Positions 25,787 through 34,192 of a DNA stretch of 64,000 nucleotides are shown here, in pieces. The stretch spans positions 310,001 through 374,000 of the forward strand of contig NZ_JTJC03000004.1 in NCBI RefSeq assembly GCF_000817735.3. Reading direction: 5' to 3'. Made by a program: the position numbers and the translations under genes. This DNA comes from Scytonema millei VB511283 (GTDB taxonomy: Bacteria > Cyanobacteriota > Cyanobacteriia > Cyanobacteriales > Chroococcidiopsidaceae). The stretch's first letter is position 1. The number at the start of each line of letters is the position of its first letter. A model generated the notes under the pieces. The model was given only the letters and a program-made list of their open reading frames with translations, searched no databases and was not told the DNA's origin.

Positions 25787-26806
25787 TCACTTATCGCCAC
25801 TGCCGCTTAATATACAATTAATCGCATTTTGCAACTTATCTCTGAATGCTTGTGCTGCTTGATATGCTGCAACTCTTTCGCGACGCGAGGTACGATCTTT
25901 CAAATCTACTCGATATACAGGTTGAACAAAGTAACGCAAACGCGATCGCATTGCCCATACTCCCATAGAAGGAAATAATGCGAATAAAGGCATTAAAGGC
26001 GATAGAGGTAAGAAAGGTAAGCCCAATATCTTTCCAATGTGTTGCAAATTCAAATTAATGGCAAATGGATGCAAAAATTCATTGCCAAGACAAATAACTG
26101 GCAAAATTGGGATTTGGTGGCGATCGCTCAAACGAATAAAACTCGGATCGAAACTTGCCAATTGATACCTTTGCTGCCAGCCTTTACTAGGTCCCCGCAG
26201 TCCTTCCGGTGCGTACAATAATACAGTTTTTTGGGCGATCGCGGTCTCAAATTCCTCTTTTTCTGCCCTTACGCCGCCTAAAACTTGCGACCATCCAGGG
26301 GGTAGCCACCAAATCATCCAAGGGTGATCGAATAAGGAGACTCCAGCTAATGGTTTAACATTCCATTCCCTTACCGTACTTAATAAATAAGCCAAAACGA
26401 TAAAATCCCAGGGAAAAGACATTCCAGCATGGTTCATCGCCACAATCATCGATTCTGATTCCGGCAAGTTTTCGATTTGCCTCAGTTCGCCACGGTAGTA
26501 ATATTTGGCAATTGGCGCTAAGACTTCATTCCGAAAAGCTTGTTGATAGTTGCGATCGAATTGCACTGCTGGTTGACGCGGAAATCGACAACCCAAGCGT
26601 AACCACCGCAGTAACAAGGCAATATAAAATCCGCCTGGAAGTAGAAATAATCCATACTCTAACCAATTCCAACCATCAGGATCGGCGTGATAGTGTTGCC
26701 AGTGACGATTAAATAGGATCAGCCAGCCGGGAGGATACCAAAGGCAAAACCGATCGAACCAGGTAAACTTATAGCCACTCACGTTTTTGTTACTGCCAAA
26801 AACCAC
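25787..26806 (-). CDS. Lysophospholipid acyltransferase-like protein
   Basis: 339 residues from a GTG start with GAGG five bases upstream. It contains an acyltransferase-like core: SMIVAMNHAGMSFPWDFIVLAYLL, where the catalytic His-Asp pair would lie, and LLYAPEGLRGPSKGW, matching the EGxR-type phosphate-binding motif. The His to Asp spacing in NHAGMSFPWD is longer than the usual HX4D, so it belongs to a divergent branch. Hydrophobic segments near residues 45-65 and 255-275 suggest membrane association. Acyl transfer to a glycerolipid is likely but the acceptor is not known. Confidence 0.7.
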   Translation of the reverse strand: MVFGSNKNVSGYKFTWFDRFCLWYPPGWLILFNRHWQHYHADPDGWNWLEYGLFLLPGGFYIALLLRWLRLGCRFPRQPAVQFDRNYQQAFRNEVLAPIAKYYYRGELRQIENLPESESMIVAMNHAGMSFPWDFIVLAYLLSTVREWNVKPLAGVSLFDHPWMIWWLPPGWSQVLGGVRAEKEEFETAIAQKTVLLYAPEGLRGPSKGWQQRYQLASFDPSFIRLSDRHQIPILPVICLGNEFLHPFAINLNLQHIGKILGLPFLPLSPLMPLFALFPSMGVWAMRSRLRYFVQPVYRVDLKDRTSRRERVAAYQAAQAFRDKLQNAINCILSGSGDK

Positions 26807-26863
26807 CCTACCTCATCCTAAATCATTCCCACATTACACCTGCTAGCTGTCTGCGCGTCTATC

Positions 26864-27100
26864 CTACTCACGGAGGAATTTCGAGCTTTCTATATCGCGT
26901 ACGCATCTAGAGCTTAAAATTACTAATTCGCATCTATTTTTTTCTACGGATTCAATAGTATTTTCGTAGAGATTGTGAGCCAGTTGAGCTACCGCGACGA
27001 CATACACTAAGTCGTAAAACAGTTCCATCCATGTCACACGACGTTGTTCTGCTTCCGTCTCATCACCAATTCTTAACTGGGGTTGCCACCAACTTTTCAT
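26864..27100 (-). pseudogene. Truncated ltrA (low temperature requirement A) fragment
   Basis: Read on the minus strand from the ATG at 27098-27100, the peptide starts MKSWWQPQLRIGDE and continues RRVTWMELFYDLVYVVAVAQLAHNL. This is the hallmark start of LtrA membrane proteins, which normally have about 370-420 residues and many membrane helices. Here homology ends after about 55 residues; the remaining 20 or so residues are unrelated and a stop follows. No downstream remainder is seen before the acyltransferase gene. GGTAGTT heptamers immediately upstream keep the frame open and fuse an NYQLPTT repeat peptide to it. Confidence 0.7.
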
Positions 27101-27212
27101 AATTGGTAGTTGGTAGTTGGTAATTGGTAGTTGGTAGTTGGTAGTTGGTAGTTGGTAGTTGGTAGTTGGTAGTTGGTAGTTGGTAGTTGGTAGTTGGTAG
27201 TTAGTAATTATT
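27101..27212. repeat. GGTAGTT heptamer tandem array
   Basis: About fifteen near-identical TTGGTAG heptamers with a few AATTGGT variants. On the minus strand they translate to a repeating NYQLPTT peptide of seven residues. There are no spacers, so this is not CRISPR. Confidence 0.9.
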
Positions 27213-27228
27213 CTCCTCTGCTCGTCTA

Positions 27229-27612
27229 TTACTCCGTTTCCTTGTCCCCCTTGTCCAAAACTAAAATCGCCTCGCAATAACTCAGTAGAGTCTGAAGGCG
27301 TTGGGTAATCTGCTGCTGACGGGTTTGTAGTGTCTGAGGTTGTCTAGCAGCTTGCAAAAATGACACATCCATACTGAGCAAGTTGAATTGCTTGCTAATT
27401 TCCGTTTGCAGCGATCGCACTCTCGACTCTACCGCTGGATCGAGATCTTGACTATCTAAACTGGCAATCTGTTGCTGAAAATACCGCTGTGCTGCCAAAA
27501 CATTCTGGCGCAGTCTGGGAGGTTCCACCTCTGGTGCTGTCGCCGCTGCTTGTATTCCCTTTAGCAGTTCCCTCAGCTTTTGATAGCACTGATAATAAAG
27601 ATCTGGCAACAT
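27229..27612 (-). CDS. patD: PatD-like heterocyst frequency control protein
   Basis: 127 residues, all helical. The conserved-looking core is QRYFQQQIASLDSQDLDPAVESRVRSLQTEISKQFNLLSMDVSFLQAARQ, followed by QRLQTLLSYCEAIL. This pattern matches my memory of PatD, a small cyanobacterial protein that binds the division protein FtsZ and affects heterocyst frequency in Anabaena. The last residues (DKGDKETE) are coded by a GGACAAG heptamer block, so the C-terminus is repeat-derived. PatD is found beyond heterocyst formers, so its presence alone does not prove differentiation. Confidence 0.65.
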   Translation of the reverse strand: MLPDLYYQCYQKLRELLKGIQAAATAPEVEPPRLRQNVLAAQRYFQQQIASLDSQDLDPAVESRVRSLQTEISKQFNLLSMDVSFLQAARQPQTLQTRQQQITQRLQTLLSYCEAILVLDKGDKETE

Positions 27613-27891
27613 GGAGCGGATTAATAAGATATTATTAGTGTAAAGAATTATGTTTCAAAGCATAAAGTCCATTAATCTACCTGAGCGAATAAATTTGAGA
27701 TTAAACCAGTTCGAGATTGAACCAGCTTGAAATTCAACAGGTTTGAAATTTGTCTGATTACGTGCGATTTGGCAAGATATTTTCTCAATACCCCGATTTC
27801 ATAGATCTATTGCCATATATACACTTCGGCAATAATTTCAGCCACAAGATTGTAGTTTATGCTACGCTTACTCATCCCCCAAAATTAAAGA

Positions 27892-30201
27892 GTGTTTGAA
27901 GCCGCCCCCATGAACACCCTGACTGCTACTGCCACCACTGTTTGTAATTCCTACGAATGTACTATACCTGACTGGTTGCAAACCTGCCTTGTAGAGAATT
28001 CGGAATTAGAAACACAACCTACTGCGACAGATAATCAACTAATTTGTCGTGCTTTTAACTTTGCTTACCAACTGCATCAAGGGCAATATCGCAAGTCAGG
28101 AGAACCTTACATTTGTCACCCCGTAGCTGTAGCGGGTTTGCTCAGAGATTTGGGAGGTGGTAGTGCAATGATTGCAGCCGGATTTCTTCACGACGTAGTA
28201 GAAGATACGGATGTAACCTTAGAGGATATAGAGCAACAATTTGGCGCAGAAGTCAAGCATTTAGTAGAAGGTGTTACAAAACTATCTAAGTTTTCCGAAA
28301 CTTTTTCGAGTAAAACAGAACGGCAAGCAGAGAATTTTCGACGCATGTTTTTGGCGATGGCGCAAGATATTCGCGTTATTGTCGTGAAACTTGCCGATCG
28401 CCTGCACAATATGCGAACTTTGGAACACTTACCCGATGAAAAACGCCGTCGCATCGCTTTAGAAACCAGAGAAATTTTTGCTCCACTGGCAAATCGGCTA
28501 GGTATTGGGACATTTAAATGGGAATTAGAAGATTTAACCTTTAAATACCTCGAACCAGAAGCCTATCGTCAAATTCAAGACTTAGTAGCGGAGAAGCGAA
28601 CAGACCGAGAAGCAAGGCTGACGCGGGTGATTGAAGTTTTGCAGCAGGGGATGGCGCAATCACACATTCAATGTATTGATATTAGCGGTCGTCCCAAGCA
28701 TCTATATGGTATCTACCAAAAAATGCAGCGGCAGCAAAAAGAATTCCACGAAATCTACGATCTAGCTGCAATTCGGATCATCGTCAAAACTAACGAAGAA
28801 TGCTACCGCGCTTTAGCCGTGGTACACGACGCTTTTAGACCGATTCCCGGTCGATTTAAAGACTATATCGGCTTACCCAAACCCAATCGCTACCAGTCTC
28901 TACACACTACAGTAGTCGGCTTTACGGGTCGTCCTCTCGAAGTGCAAATCCGCACGATAGACATGCACCACATTGCCGAGTATGGGATTGCCGCGCACTG
29001 GAAGTATAAGGAAACGGGAGGTTCTATCCATACCAAGCTGACACCTGTAGATGAGAAATTCACCTGGTTGCGCCAACTCTTGGAGTGGCAGAACGACCTC
29101 AAAGATGCTCAAGAGTACTTAGAGAGTATCAAAGATAATTTATTTGAAGACGAAGTTTATGTCTTCACTCCCAAGGGTGATGTTGTGCCTCTCACCCCTG
29201 GTTCGACAGCAATAGATTTCGCTTACCGGATTCACACAGAGGTGGGAAATCACTGTGCGGGGGCGAAAGTTAACGGCAGAATGGTAACGCTGGATACAGC
29301 CTTAAAAAATGGCGATATTGTAGATATTTTAACCCAGAAGAACAGCCACCCTAGCTTGGATTGGCTAAATTTTGTCAGAACTTCCGCAGCGAAAAACCGA
29401 ATTCGACAGTGGTACAAGCGATCGCGGCGGGAAGAAAACGTTGCCCGTGGACGGGAATTGTTAGAAAAAGAATTGGGGAAAACTGGCTTTGAAGCCTTAC
29501 TCAAGTCAGACCCGATGCAAGCTGTTGCCGAACGCTGCAACTATCATAGCGTCGAAGACTTACTTGCTGCTTTGGGTTACGGCGAAGTGACGTTAAACCT
29601 CGTACTCAACCGCTGGCGAGAAATCGTGAAAGGTCAGCAGCTGATTCCTGCTGAACCAGAAGTTCCACTCAGTTTAATACCTGCAAATGCCAAATCGACC
29701 CGCGAAGCAGCAGTTGCACCTAAATCTCGTGCTAGCGAATCGCCGATCGCCGGTGTAGAAGGATTACTCTATCATTTAGCTAAGTGTTGCAGCCCAATCC
29801 CAGGAGAATCTATTATTGGTGTCGTAACCACCCGTTCTCAGCGCGGCATCTCGATCCACCGTCAAGGCTGTCCAAACGTCGAGAACATCCCCTACGATCG
29901 CCTCGTCCCCGTCAGCTGGAATGCTAACGGCGATCGCAATCCCCGTCCGCAGACTTACCAGGTAAACGTCCAAATTGAAGCGATCGATCGCGTCGGCGTA
30001 TTAAAAGATATACTGTCTCGTCTCAGCGACCAAAGTATCAACGTCCGCCACGCTTCCGTCAAAACAGCCAACGGTCAGCCAGCAATCATTGAATTAGGCA
30101 TAGATATTCGCGATCGCCATCAACTCGAACACATCTTCAACCAAATCCGCAAAATGAGCGACATCATCGACCTGCGCCGCGTCGGTCAAGTGGATGAATG
30201 A
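27892..30201 (+). CDS. relA: Bifunctional (p)ppGpp synthetase/hydrolase RelA/SpoT
   Basis: Alarmone enzyme of 769 residues that makes and degrades (p)ppGpp in the stringent response. Domains in order: HD hydrolase (about 60-210, with AGFLHDVVEDTD and KLADRLHNMRTL), RelA/SpoT synthetase (about 260-370, with GRPKHLYGIYQKM and VHDAFRPIPGRFKDYI), TGS (about 410-470, VYVFTPKGDVVPLTPGSTAIDFAY), a Cys/His-containing conserved segment (AKCCSPIPG and HRQGCPN), and ACT (about 690-765). Both catalytic regions look intact, so it is probably bifunctional. Start is GTG at 27892; an ATG at 27910 is an alternative. The upstream 279-bp gap holds no repeat array and probably the promoter. Confidence 0.94.
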   Translation: MFEAAPMNTLTATATTVCNSYECTIPDWLQTCLVENSELETQPTATDNQLICRAFNFAYQLHQGQYRKSGEPYICHPVAVAGLLRDLGGGSAMIAAGFLHDVVEDTDVTLEDIEQQFGAEVKHLVEGVTKLSKFSETFSSKTERQAENFRRMFLAMAQDIRVIVVKLADRLHNMRTLEHLPDEKRRRIALETREIFAPLANRLGIGTFKWELEDLTFKYLEPEAYRQIQDLVAEKRTDREARLTRVIEVLQQGMAQSHIQCIDISGRPKHLYGIYQKMQRQQKEFHEIYDLAAIRIIVKTNEECYRALAVVHDAFRPIPGRFKDYIGLPKPNRYQSLHTTVVGFTGRPLEVQIRTIDMHHIAEYGIAAHWKYKETGGSIHTKLTPVDEKFTWLRQLLEWQNDLKDAQEYLESIKDNLFEDEVYVFTPKGDVVPLTPGSTAIDFAYRIHTEVGNHCAGAKVNGRMVTLDTALKNGDIVDILTQKNSHPSLDWLNFVRTSAAKNRIRQWYKRSRREENVARGRELLEKELGKTGFEALLKSDPMQAVAERCNYHSVEDLLAALGYGEVTLNLVLNRWREIVKGQQLIPAEPEVPLSLIPANAKSTREAAVAPKSRASESPIAGVEGLLYHLAKCCSPIPGESIIGVVTTRSQRGISIHRQGCPNVENIPYDRLVPVSWNANGDRNPRPQTYQVNVQIEAIDRVGVLKDILSRLSDQSINVRHASVKTANGQPAIIELGIDIRDRHQLEHIFNQIRKMSDIIDLRRVGQVDE

Positions 30202-30657
30202 GGAGTGAGGAGCGAGGAGCGAGGGGGAGATGAACAACTTCTGACTTACGACTTACGACTTACGACTTCATTATGACTTTTTCAGACCTTTCCTCACTAG
30301 TCAACTAGGGAGCGATTTAGTGGCGCTTGGCGAAGTGCTGTCTATTTCTGACTTTTTCATGCTGGCAAAATCGAAGCCGTATTTTAATCTGTATTCATGG
30401 TCACATCAACCTTGAAGCAGTTACCAAAAGTTTCAGGTAATGATAGCTAGTCACTAGTCACTGTTAACTGTTAACTGTTAACTGTTAACTGACAACTGAC
30501 AACAGACCACCCTTGGGAGGATTGTTAGGAACGACAAGACTGCAAGTGTTGCGCTCCCGATAGGGGTAAAAAACCAGAATACAACTGCCGCGATCGCGCT
30601 ATTCGTTCAACTAAGCACGATTGACCCAGCAGTATTGAGTAAAGTAAGGAGTCGCAA
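30202..30657. other. 456-bp intergenic region with repeats
   Basis: Holds GGAGTGA/GGAGCGA heptamers (30202-30226), TTACGAC heptamers (30243-30267) and GTTAACT/TGTTAAC heptamers (30462-30500). The last 60 bases before the HetZ-like gene are unique. No gene or known RNA is seen. Confidence 0.55.
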
Positions 30658-31587
30658 ATGCAGGTTGTCACATTACCTTTAGAATCAAAATTTACAGCTA
30701 GCCAAAACGCTACATTTGAAAATATATTGCAAGCTTGGCACTGGCAATTGGCATTCGACTATCCCGATCGCCGTGTAGCTACTAGAGATAGTATTGTTGA
30801 CTGGCTAATCGGAAACCATTTCGAGCAATTCGACCAGCTTGACCCACAGCAAATCCAACTGATCCAGCAAGGGATGGCATATCGCTATCGGATTTTGCAG
30901 AATCGTTATTTGGGACAAGCGCCAGAACAAGGCTATCGTCGTCTGATGACTCGCTTAGGTAGCCTAGTCGTGCTGCAAAATAAGATTCGGATGATGGTTG
31001 ACCTCAGCCGCGATCGCCGCCGTCAGGTGACGGAAGTATTACAAGAATTTTTGCAAGATTTACTGCAACGCGATTCCTACTTACAACAGCAAATGGCAGC
31101 GATCGCTAAATGTACGGACGATATTTGTCTACGACATGCCTTAATATTTACAACGATTGAAGAGTACTGCTTGCGACCAGTTCGCAATCAACCACTGATT
31201 GTTTATCGCTTTATCAATTACATGCGTCGCCTCGCACCAGGAGGAGTGACGCAAGTTCCAAAAAACGGAGAAATTCGGATTGTCTTTGCCCAAATTCCCT
31301 CAGAAGACAGCGATCGCAGTTTCAGTTTGTTAGATGCCCAGGCGATCGAGCAAGATCGCGAGCAAGAAGAAGCAGTTGAACAACAGCAGCAGCGAGATGA
31401 AATCAAACAGCGGCTATCCAAATATCTAGAGCAAAAGTTGGGACGTTTAGCTGTAGAGTGGTTGGATTTATACCTCCAAGGACAACCGCAGCAAGCGATC
31501 GCTTCTCAGTTAAATTTAACGACTAAAGATGTTTATCGTCTGCGCGAAAAAGTTTGCTATCATGCTATGCGGCTGTTTCGGAAATAA
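30658..31587 (+). CDS. HetZ-related-like protein (tentative)
   Basis: 309 residues, mostly helical and rich in Gln, Arg and Leu. Notable segments are MAYRYRILQNRYLGQAPEQG, then RLGSLVVLQNKIRMMVDLSRDRRRQV, and a C-terminal helix-turn-helix-like stretch QQAIASQLNLTTKDVYRLREKVCYHAM. From memory this resembles the HetZ-related proteins of cyanobacteria, relatives of the heterocyst regulator HetZ. Those I remember continue for some 60-90 residues past this point. Here the frame stops just before a 28-bp palindrome (31596-31622), so a C-terminal truncation is possible. The family call and the truncation are both inference. Confidence 0.5.
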   Translation: MQVVTLPLESKFTASQNATFENILQAWHWQLAFDYPDRRVATRDSIVDWLIGNHFEQFDQLDPQQIQLIQQGMAYRYRILQNRYLGQAPEQGYRRLMTRLGSLVVLQNKIRMMVDLSRDRRRQVTEVLQEFLQDLLQRDSYLQQQMAAIAKCTDDICLRHALIFTTIEEYCLRPVRNQPLIVYRFINYMRRLAPGGVTQVPKNGEIRIVFAQIPSEDSDRSFSLLDAQAIEQDREQEEAVEQQQQRDEIKQRLSKYLEQKLGRLAVEWLDLYLQGQPQQAIASQLNLTTKDVYRLREKVCYHAMRLFRK

Positions 31588-31595
31588 CATCTTGA

Positions 31596-31622
31596 TAGAG
31601 GCGCACATCTGTGCGCCCCTAC
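31596..31622. repeat. 28-bp palindrome family, copy B
   Basis: Reads AGGCGCACATCTGTGCGCCC with the right end CCCTAC; the left end is degenerate. It lies between the convergent HetZ-like and DUF3082 genes and may also act as a bidirectional terminator. Confidence 0.7.
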
Positions 31623-31921
31623 TCTTCCTTTTTCGTCAGTTTTTGAATCGAAAGTTGAATTGCGAGTGCAACTAGACCTATAGCGACAATACCGAATATA
31701 CCTGTACCTAGTGCCATGATTCCTACAACCAGAGTACGGACGGCAGCAGCAATATTAACGACAGTAAAATTATCAGAATGAATTGGTTTGCGAGCAAACG
31801 TTTGCGCGATCGCGGCTGTGAGAGAATAGGCTGCAAAAGCAATTCCTGCCGAAATCACTGCCCCACTCATACAGCGTAAGGGAGTTGGTTCTGGCGATTG
31901 TGTGGTTTGATTGTCTGGCAT
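31619..31921 (-). CDS. DUF3082-like small membrane protein
   Basis: 100 residues with two to three hydrophobic segments: GAVISAGIAFAAYSLTAAIA, then VRTLVVGIMALGTGIFGIVAIG and the following LVALAIQL. The basic/acidic tail ends KKEE. It resembles the cyanobacterial DUF3082 family, whose function is unknown. It is the last gene of a probable rsmA-ispE-DUF3082 minus-strand cluster. Its stop codon overlaps the end of a palindromic repeat. Confidence 0.7.
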   Translation of the reverse strand: MPDNQTTQSPEPTPLRCMSGAVISAGIAFAAYSLTAAIAQTFARKPIHSDNFTVVNIAAAVRTLVVGIMALGTGIFGIVAIGLVALAIQLSIQKLTKKEE

Positions 31922-31931
31922 TGGTAAGTGG

Positions 31932-32058
31932 TTGACGGTTGACGGTTGACGGTTGACAGTGACTAGTGGCTAGTGGCTAGAATCGCTCCCTCTGCTCCCT
32001 GATAACTGATAACTGGTCACTGATAACTGATAACTGATAACTGGTCACTGGTTACTGA
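31932..32058. repeat. Heptamer repeats between DUF3082 gene and ispE
   Basis: GACGGTT/GTTGACG units, GGCTAGT units, and TGATAACTGG units run up to and just past the ispE stop codon at 32045. Confidence 0.7.
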
Positions 32059-32992
32059 CTTGTATTCCCCCACTACACATTCGGGCAATCCATAGGTCTA
32101 AATCGGGATCGGGGATGGTTTGACGGACTTGCTGGTGTACCTGTTGGGCTTGTTCTAATGAAGTACATAGAGCAAATACTGTAGGACCAGAACCAGACAT
32201 CATCGCACCATCAGCGCCGCTGTCTTGAAATGCTTGCCGTAGTTGCGAGACTTGGGGATATTCTGGTAAGACAACTTTTTCTAAATCGTTGTGTAGTTTT
32301 TGGGCAATTTCTGCCCCATCTTCATGAATAATTGCTTTCACCATAGGTCCTGAGTGGACGGCTTGAGCGCGAGATTCGAGGTTTTGGATATTTCTCGTGT
32401 AGGTATGACCGAAGGTGGCGCGATAAGTTGAATACGCCCAAACTGTGGAAACTGCCAAACTACGATGTTTACCGAGAACGACATATAAATTATCGAGACT
32501 GGGGAGGGGAGACAGCTGTTCTCCCCGTCCTGTGGCGATCGCCGTTCCGCCTGCAATACAAAAAGGTACGTCAGAACCAATTTGGGCTGCGAGTTCCTGC
32601 AATTCCGATTGCGTGAGTCCCAGTTTCCACAATAAATCTATACCGACCAAAACGGCAGCAGCATTGCTAGATCCTCCTGCTAAACCAGCAGCAATCGGGA
32701 TCTTTTTGTGAATCGTAATTTCTACCCCGCCATATTGAGCAAAACTTTCTGGAAAATGTTTCGCCATCAGTTCGGCGGCGCGGTAAGCGAGATTGCTTTT
32801 ATCTGCTGGGACTTGGGCACGATCGCAGTGAACGCGGATGGTATCGGTACTAATGGCTCGAATATCGATTTTGTCAGCCAGATCGATACTTTGCAGGATC
32901 ATTACCAATTCGTGATATCCATCTGGGCGATCGCCTAAGATTTCCAGATACAGATTAATTTTTGCCGGAGCAATCAGAGAATAGGAACGCAT
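32045..32992 (-). CDS. ispE: 4-diphosphocytidyl-2-C-methyl-D-erythritol kinase IspE
   Basis: GHMP-family kinase of the plastid-type MEP pathway. It phosphorylates CDP-methylerythritol and so supplies isoprenoids for carotenoids, chlorophyll and quinones. It has 315 residues. Motifs are SLIAPAKINLYLEILGDRPD, the ATP-binding loop PIAAGLAGGSSNAAAVL, and the C-terminal SGSGPTVFALC. The ATG start lies directly after a TCAGTTA repeat. It follows rsmA on the same strand with 60 bp of repeat between; this rsmA-ispE order is seen in many cyanobacteria. ispH, a later enzyme of the same pathway, lies separately at 44670. Confidence 0.94.
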   Translation of the reverse strand: MRSYSLIAPAKINLYLEILGDRPDGYHELVMILQSIDLADKIDIRAISTDTIRVHCDRAQVPADKSNLAYRAAELMAKHFPESFAQYGGVEITIHKKIPIAAGLAGGSSNAAAVLVGIDLLWKLGLTQSELQELAAQIGSDVPFCIAGGTAIATGRGEQLSPLPSLDNLYVVLGKHRSLAVSTVWAYSTYRATFGHTYTRNIQNLESRAQAVHSGPMVKAIIHEDGAEIAQKLHNDLEKVVLPEYPQVSQLRQAFQDSGADGAMMSGSGPTVFALCTSLEQAQQVHQQVRQTIPDPDLDLWIARMCSGGIQVSNQ

Positions 32993-32993
32993 T

Positions 32994-33052
32994 CAGTTAT
33001 CAGTTATCAGTTATCAGTTACCAGTTACCAGTTACCAGTTATCAGTTACCAG
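32994..33052. repeat. TCAGTTA/CCAGTTA heptamer array
   Basis: Eight heptamers, TTATCAG then TTACCAG, fill the space between ispE and rsmA. The transcript of the two genes would have to cross them. Confidence 0.85.
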
Positions 33053-33868
33053 TCACCCATGACCTAAACTATTACTCAAATTTACCCATTGAGCCACGCT
33101 TAAATCCTCAGCGCGGGATTGGGGATTTATCTTTAATTCTTGCAGTAAATGGCTGAGGCGATCGCTATCGACTAGTGCTTTCAAATTATTTCGTAACATT
33201 TTCCGCTTGGCACTAAAACCAATTTTGACTAAAGCTTCCAATTGCTTCGGATCGTTGGCTACAGTTGACAATGTTCGCGGACGCAACCGCACTACGGCAG
33301 AATCTACTTTTGGTGGTGGTTGAAAAGCTCCGGCTGGGACAATACAAATCTGTTCGCAGGCTGCTAAATACTGCACTCTAACAGACAAAGCTCCAAATGC
33401 TTTCGATTCAGGTTTAGCATACAGTCTATCTGCCACTTCTTTTTGAACTAACAATACAATTGATTCGTATGGCTCTGGGTTAGGTTCGGCAATTGTTCCC
33501 AGCAGTTTTTCTAGAATTGGTCCAGTAATGTTGTACGGAATATTAGCAACAACTTTATTTGGCTTTTGAAAATTTGGTAATGGAGCTAATAAAGTAGCTA
33601 AATCTAAATTTAGGAAGTCACCTTGCAATAGTAAAAAATTCTCTACTTTTTTTAATTTTTGTGTTAGCAACTGACAGAGATCGCGGTCGATTTCTACCGC
33701 TACTACAGATGAGGCGAGGGGTAAAAGCTGCCGAGTTAAGACACCTGTACCAGGACCAATTTCTAAAATGCGATCGCCTTGTTGAATCTCCGCCGCCTGT
33801 ACGATTCGATCCAAGGCTTTCTCGCTCTTAAGCCAGTGCTGAGCAAATTGTTTTCTAGTTTTAATCAC
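33053..33868 (-). CDS. rsmA: 16S rRNA dimethyladenosine transferase RsmA (KsgA)
   Basis: Dimethylates two adjacent adenosines near the 3-prime end of 16S rRNA, a late step in small-subunit assembly. It has 271 residues. Motif I is GDRILEIGPGTGVLTRQLL, the acidic motif II VAVEIDRDLC, and motif IV VVANIPYNITGPILEKLL. The C-terminal RNA-recognition part includes GFSAKRKMLRNNLKAL. Typical length. It starts at an ATG immediately downstream of another TCAGTTA array (33873-33915). Confidence 0.94.
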   Translation of the reverse strand: MIKTRKQFAQHWLKSEKALDRIVQAAEIQQGDRILEIGPGTGVLTRQLLPLASSVVAVEIDRDLCQLLTQKLKKVENFLLLQGDFLNLDLATLLAPLPNFQKPNKVVANIPYNITGPILEKLLGTIAEPNPEPYESIVLLVQKEVADRLYAKPESKAFGALSVRVQYLAACEQICIVPAGAFQPPPKVDSAVVRLRPRTLSTVANDPKQLEALVKIGFSAKRKMLRNNLKALVDSDRLSHLLQELKINPQSRAEDLSVAQWVNLSNSLGHG

Positions 33869-34192
33869 TCTACCTCAGTTATCAGTTATCAGTTATCAGT
33901 TATCAGTTATCAATAGTTACTTGTTGTTGAAAACTTCAATTCAATTTATCTACATTCAAGCGTGATGTGGTTGATACCAGTACTCATTTACTATTCATTA
34001 ATTCCTTCTACCTTCTGTCTTTCTACAACCACTAAAACTGCAACAACGAAAAAAATGACAAATAAGGTAGAAAGATTTGCATAGTTGCTGTAGTCAGACA
34101 TTCCCTACGATGAGACAAAAGCGATCGCAGCCTGCTTCATCTTAGCTTTGTGGCGCGGGAAAAAGATATCCGAGCGTAACAATCGATCCATC
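33869..34192. other. Divergent intergenic region upstream of devB
   Basis: It holds a TCAGTTA heptamer array at 33876-33911 and then about 280 bp of unique sequence that must carry the devBCA promoter. I looked for the NtcA pattern GTA-N8-TAC; the closest is GTA-N8-TGC near 34070, with one mismatch, which is not enough to call a site. Confidence 0.4.

Noticed and set aside
27101-27212. Possible CRISPR array
   Set aside because: Units are seven bases long and contiguous, with no spacers and no cas gene nearby.
34060-34095. NtcA binding site upstream of devB
   Set aside because: The best GTA-N8-TAC candidate has a mismatch in the essential TAC half, and no promoter spacing could be shown.
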